17,075 nt of DNA, from positions 1 through 17,075 of the forward strand of contig CAZGSL010000038.1 of NCBI GenBank assembly GCA_964528445.1, read 5' to 3'. Origin of the DNA: JAXHMM01 sp964528445 (GTDB lineage: Bacteria; Bacteroidota; Rhodothermia; Balneolales; Balneolaceae). Under the pieces are notes generated by a model. The model was not told the origin of the DNA. It saw only the letters and a program-made list of their open reading frames with translations, and searched no databases. The translations under genes were made by a program, and so were the position numbers. Shown here piece after piece: positions 14,864-17,075 of the stretch (position 1 is the stretch's first letter; every line of letters begins with the position of its first letter).

Positions 14864-16474
14864 CTAATAATCCTCCTTCGGTCCCATCTCTTCCGCCTGG
14901 GCATCCACCATATCCCGCACATCCTGAAGCAGCTGCTGGGCGTCGTATACAATGCCGTCCTTGATGGTGTACTGAATGCCTTTTACCCGTATGATATCAC
15001 CGGTCTCGTCATCGATCTTCACCGCGCCGGTGCCGTACAGGATCTTGAAATTCTCCAGCGGATTGGCGCTGGTGATCACCAGGTCGGCCAGCATACCCTC
15101 CTGGAGCATGCCGAATTCGATGGGCTCGCCGCTGGCCTTTGTCAGCTCCTCCGCCCCGTTCAGGGTGGCCGACCGAATCACTTCGAGAGGATGAAAACCC
15201 GCCTCCTGCAGCAGTTCCAGCTCACGGATGTAGCCGAACCCGTAGGTCTTGTAAATAAACCCGGAATCCGAGCCCGTCGTCACACGTCCCCCGGCCTTCT
15301 TGAAATCATTCAGGAACCGCATCCAGCGGCGGTAGAAACGTTTCCATTCCACCTCGTCCTCGGTGCTCCAGTAGAACCAGTAGGAGCCGTGGGCGCGACG
15401 GCTCGGCTTGTAGTACTCCCAGAGGCTGGGCAGGGTGTACTCCTCGTGGTATTCGGCGTTGCGGGCCCGCATCACGTCCCGGGAGGCTTCGTAAATGGTC
15501 ATGGTGGGATCCATGGTAAGATCCAGTTCCACGAACTCCTCGATCAGCTTGTTCCACTCCTCGCTTCCCGGCTCATGAATCTTGTCCCACAGCCTGGCCA
15601 CCTGGCCAAAGCGGTGCTGCTCGTTCTGGTAGTTGTAGTCCAACGGATAGGGCTGGACCACATGGTCTTTCAGCAGCGATTCGAAAAGGCCGTAGTAGTG
15701 CGTCTGGGTTCCAAGTCCCATGCGGGCCGCTCGCCGGGTGTTCATGCGCACCACGCCCATCTGGTCCAGGTGGGCGGTGGATCCCAGCCCCAGCTTCCCG
15801 GCTTCGTCCAGTGCCGCCTCCATGATCTGCGGATCGTGCGCGCCCAGTTTCAGCCCGTCAATGCCCTGGTCCGCCGCCCATCGAACATAATTGCGGGCCG
15901 AAGCGGCATCGTCCACCGGGCCCTGGTCCCAGCCCGATCCCAGCCGGTGATAGCTGTACATGCGGGGGGCGGCGATCTCGTTGTTGGCGCTGCGCTCCTT
16001 TTCGCTGAGCGACCACTCAAATCCTGAGAAAGGGACCCCGCGTATGGTCGTGACGCCGTGTCCAAGCCATAGCTTGTAGACGTATTCCGCCTCGGGCACT
16101 TTCGGCTTGCCGCCGGTATGGCCGTGCATATCCACGAAGCCCGGCATCACGTACATGCCATGCGCGTCGATTTCCCTTGTCCCCTCCTCCGGGCGCCGGT
16201 CCTCGTCGATCTCCACGCCCGGGTAGCCGACGGTCTGTATTTCCGCGATCCGGTTGTCTTCTATAACGATATCAACCGGACCGCTGGGCGGTGCTCCCGT
16301 CCCGTCGATCATGATCGCTCCCCGGATCACCAGCCGGTCGTAGGGCCCCTCCCCCCGCGTACGGTCCGGTGCCGGATCGGAAGGCTGCGCCGCGGCGGTG
16401 ATCGAGACAGCCGACCAGGCCAGCATAAGAGTCAGCAGAGCGAAGAGTTTTCCAAGGGCGTCGGTATTCAACAT
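14864..16474 (-). CDS. Secreted metal-dependent amidohydrolase (imidazolonepropionase/prolidase-like)
   Basis: This 536-residue amidohydrolase-superfamily enzyme has a signal peptide (about 1-29, ending ITAAAQ), so it works outside the cytoplasm. The N-terminal small beta domain is followed by the TIM-barrel metal site. HxH is H117/H119 in DMHGHTGG, the likely carboxylated lysine is K209 in GLKLGAH, and H235 (TAHLD), H259 (TQTHYYG) and D403 (GSDSG) complete a binuclear centre. The C-terminal part returns to the beta domain (GMLQEGMLADLVI). This ligand set is that of the COG1228 group, which contains imidazolonepropionase-like enzymes and Xaa-Pro dipeptidases; the secreted form suggests a dipeptidase or amide hydrolase role. 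The S10 carboxypeptidase gene lies 55 bp upstream on the same strand, a probable operon for peptide breakdown. The start is chosen to keep the signal peptide; no Shine-Dalgarno site is seen. Confidence 0.93.
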   Translation of the reverse strand: MLNTDALGKLFALLTLMLAWSAVSITAAAQPSDPAPDRTRGEGPYDRLVIRGAIMIDGTGAPPSGPVDIVIEDNRIAEIQTVGYPGVEIDEDRRPEEGTREIDAHGMYVMPGFVDMHGHTGGKPKVPEAEYVYKLWLGHGVTTIRGVPFSGFEWSLSEKERSANNEIAAPRMYSYHRLGSGWDQGPVDDAASARNYVRWAADQGIDGLKLGAHDPQIMEAALDEAGKLGLGSTAHLDQMGVVRMNTRRAARMGLGTQTHYYGLFESLLKDHVVQPYPLDYNYQNEQHRFGQVARLWDKIHEPGSEEWNKLIEEFVELDLTMDPTMTIYEASRDVMRARNAEYHEEYTLPSLWEYYKPSRRAHGSYWFYWSTEDEVEWKRFYRRWMRFLNDFKKAGGRVTTGSDSGFIYKTYGFGYIRELELLQEAGFHPLEVIRSATLNGAEELTKASGEPIEFGMLQEGMLADLVITSANPLENFKILYGTGAVKIDDETGDIIRVKGIQYTIKDGIVYDAQQLLQDVRDMVDAQAEEMGPKEDY

Positions 16475-16529
16475 AACAGGTTCGTTTGGTTAACTGTTAA
16501 GGCACAAATCGTCAGGTGCGTCCGCGTGA

Positions 16530-17075
16530 TCACCGCTGGTACATGGCGGGCTGATCCACGCCGGAGAGCGTCTCCCGGATAAACTCCCGAATATCCTCGT
16601 TGGAAGTCTCCAGGTCCTCCGTACGCAGGTACATCATGTGGCCGCTGCGGTATCCCTCGAAGCGAAACCGGTCCTGCATCTTTCCGGAGGGATCCAGGTT
16701 CCACATCACATACTTGGCCGTGAAGTAGTCGGTCGCCCCGTCATAATAACCGGACTGTATCAACACCTGGAGATTCGGATTCTCCGCCATGGCCGAACGC
16801 AGCATCTCGCCGGTCCGGTTCCCGGAACTGTCCCATGGGCGGACGGGGCCGGAGACGTAGTACTGGAGGTCCGTCTCAAATCCCAGCACATCCCGCAGAT
16901 AGTGGTTGATGGCCGGGGTGAAGGAGTGCTTCCAGGATGAGTACTCCGGGGAGTAGTCGGGAGAGTCGCCCGCGTCCTCCCGGTCGATGCCCGTATAGCG
17001 GGAATCCAGCCGGCCGAGTGTGAATCCCTCGTCCCTCAGCAGTTCTTTCCAGAAGGCGGAGTTCTCTATGGCCAG
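16530..17075 (-). CDS. S10 serine carboxypeptidase family protein, C-terminal part (cut by window edge)
   Basis: The frame is open to the window edge and gives the last 181 residues of a peptidase S10 (carboxypeptidase C, COG2939-like) protein. It begins in the middle of the protein with LGRLDSRYTGIDREDAGDSP, followed by TPAINHYLRDVLGFETD and YYVSGPVRPW. Further on, IQSGYYDGATDYFTAKYVMW carries the catalytic Asp (YYD), and EGYRSGHMMYLR carries the catalytic His. The Ser nucleophile motif (GESYGG type) and any signal peptide lie beyond the window. A GTG codon at 16889 could be mistaken for a start, but homologous sequence continues upstream. These enzymes remove C-terminal amino acids from peptides at acid pH, usually outside the cytoplasm. 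The stop is 55 bp before the amidohydrolase start on the same strand. Confidence 0.9.
   Translation of the reverse strand: MAIENSAFWKELLRDEGFTLGRLDSRYTGIDREDAGDSPDYSPEYSSWKHSFTPAINHYLRDVLGFETDLQYYVSGPVRPWDSSGNRTGEMLRSAMAENPNLQVLIQSGYYDGATDYFTAKYVMWNLDPSGKMQDRFRFEGYRSGHMMYLRTEDLETSNEDIREFIRETLSGVDQPAMYQR

Noticed and set aside
1..17075. CRISPR array, tRNA, rRNA, transposase or phage genes
   Set aside because: No regularly spaced repeats, tRNA cloverleaf, rRNA sequence, terminal inverted repeats with transposase, or phage protein was found on either strand.

Overview
The window is about 57% GC by eye and comes from a draft assembly: it contains two runs of exactly 100 Ns, each inside a gene. 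The gene content suggests a member of the Bacteroidota/Rhodothermota/Balneolota group, possibly an aerobic protein-degrading heterotroph such as a Balneolales bacterium. It includes large duplicated MacB/FtsX-type permeases, S9 and S10 peptidases with signal peptides, a periplasmic-type amidohydrolase, acidic secreted proteins and mostly weak Shine-Dalgarno sites. No rRNA or marker gene is present, so this placement is inference.

Left part (1-5294): a PadR-type repressor sits 6 nt in front of a large duplicated ABC permease that carries an extra cytosolic prefix. A second large permease lies convergent to it and is interrupted by a sequence gap. Middle (5528-7704): a membrane-anchored serine hydrolase of the beta-lactamase/class C fold, a 388-bp AT-rich non-coding stretch, and a VapBC-type toxin-antitoxin pair. 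Next (7742-10852): a secreted S9 prolyl-oligopeptidase-type peptidase containing the second gap, divergent from a small DUF1801 protein. Then (10884-14201): a LolD/MacB-type ATPase downstream of, and on the same strand as, a third large permease. Right part (14500-17075): a small cupin, a secreted metal-dependent amidohydrolase, and the C-terminal part of an S10 carboxypeptidase that runs off the window.

Two functional themes stand out. One is three duplicated FtsX-type permeases sharing a single visible ATPase, one of them under likely PadR control; these are probably envelope export or stress transporters. The other is extracytoplasmic peptide and amide hydrolysis (S9, S10, amidohydrolase, serine hydrolase). 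The VapBC pair is the only clear accessory module. I found no CRISPR array, transposase, prophage gene, tRNA or rRNA. Nothing here amounts to a clearly new system. The best leads are the PadR/prefix-permease pair, the inverted repeat in front of vapBC, and the repeated half-sites in front of the S9 peptidase.
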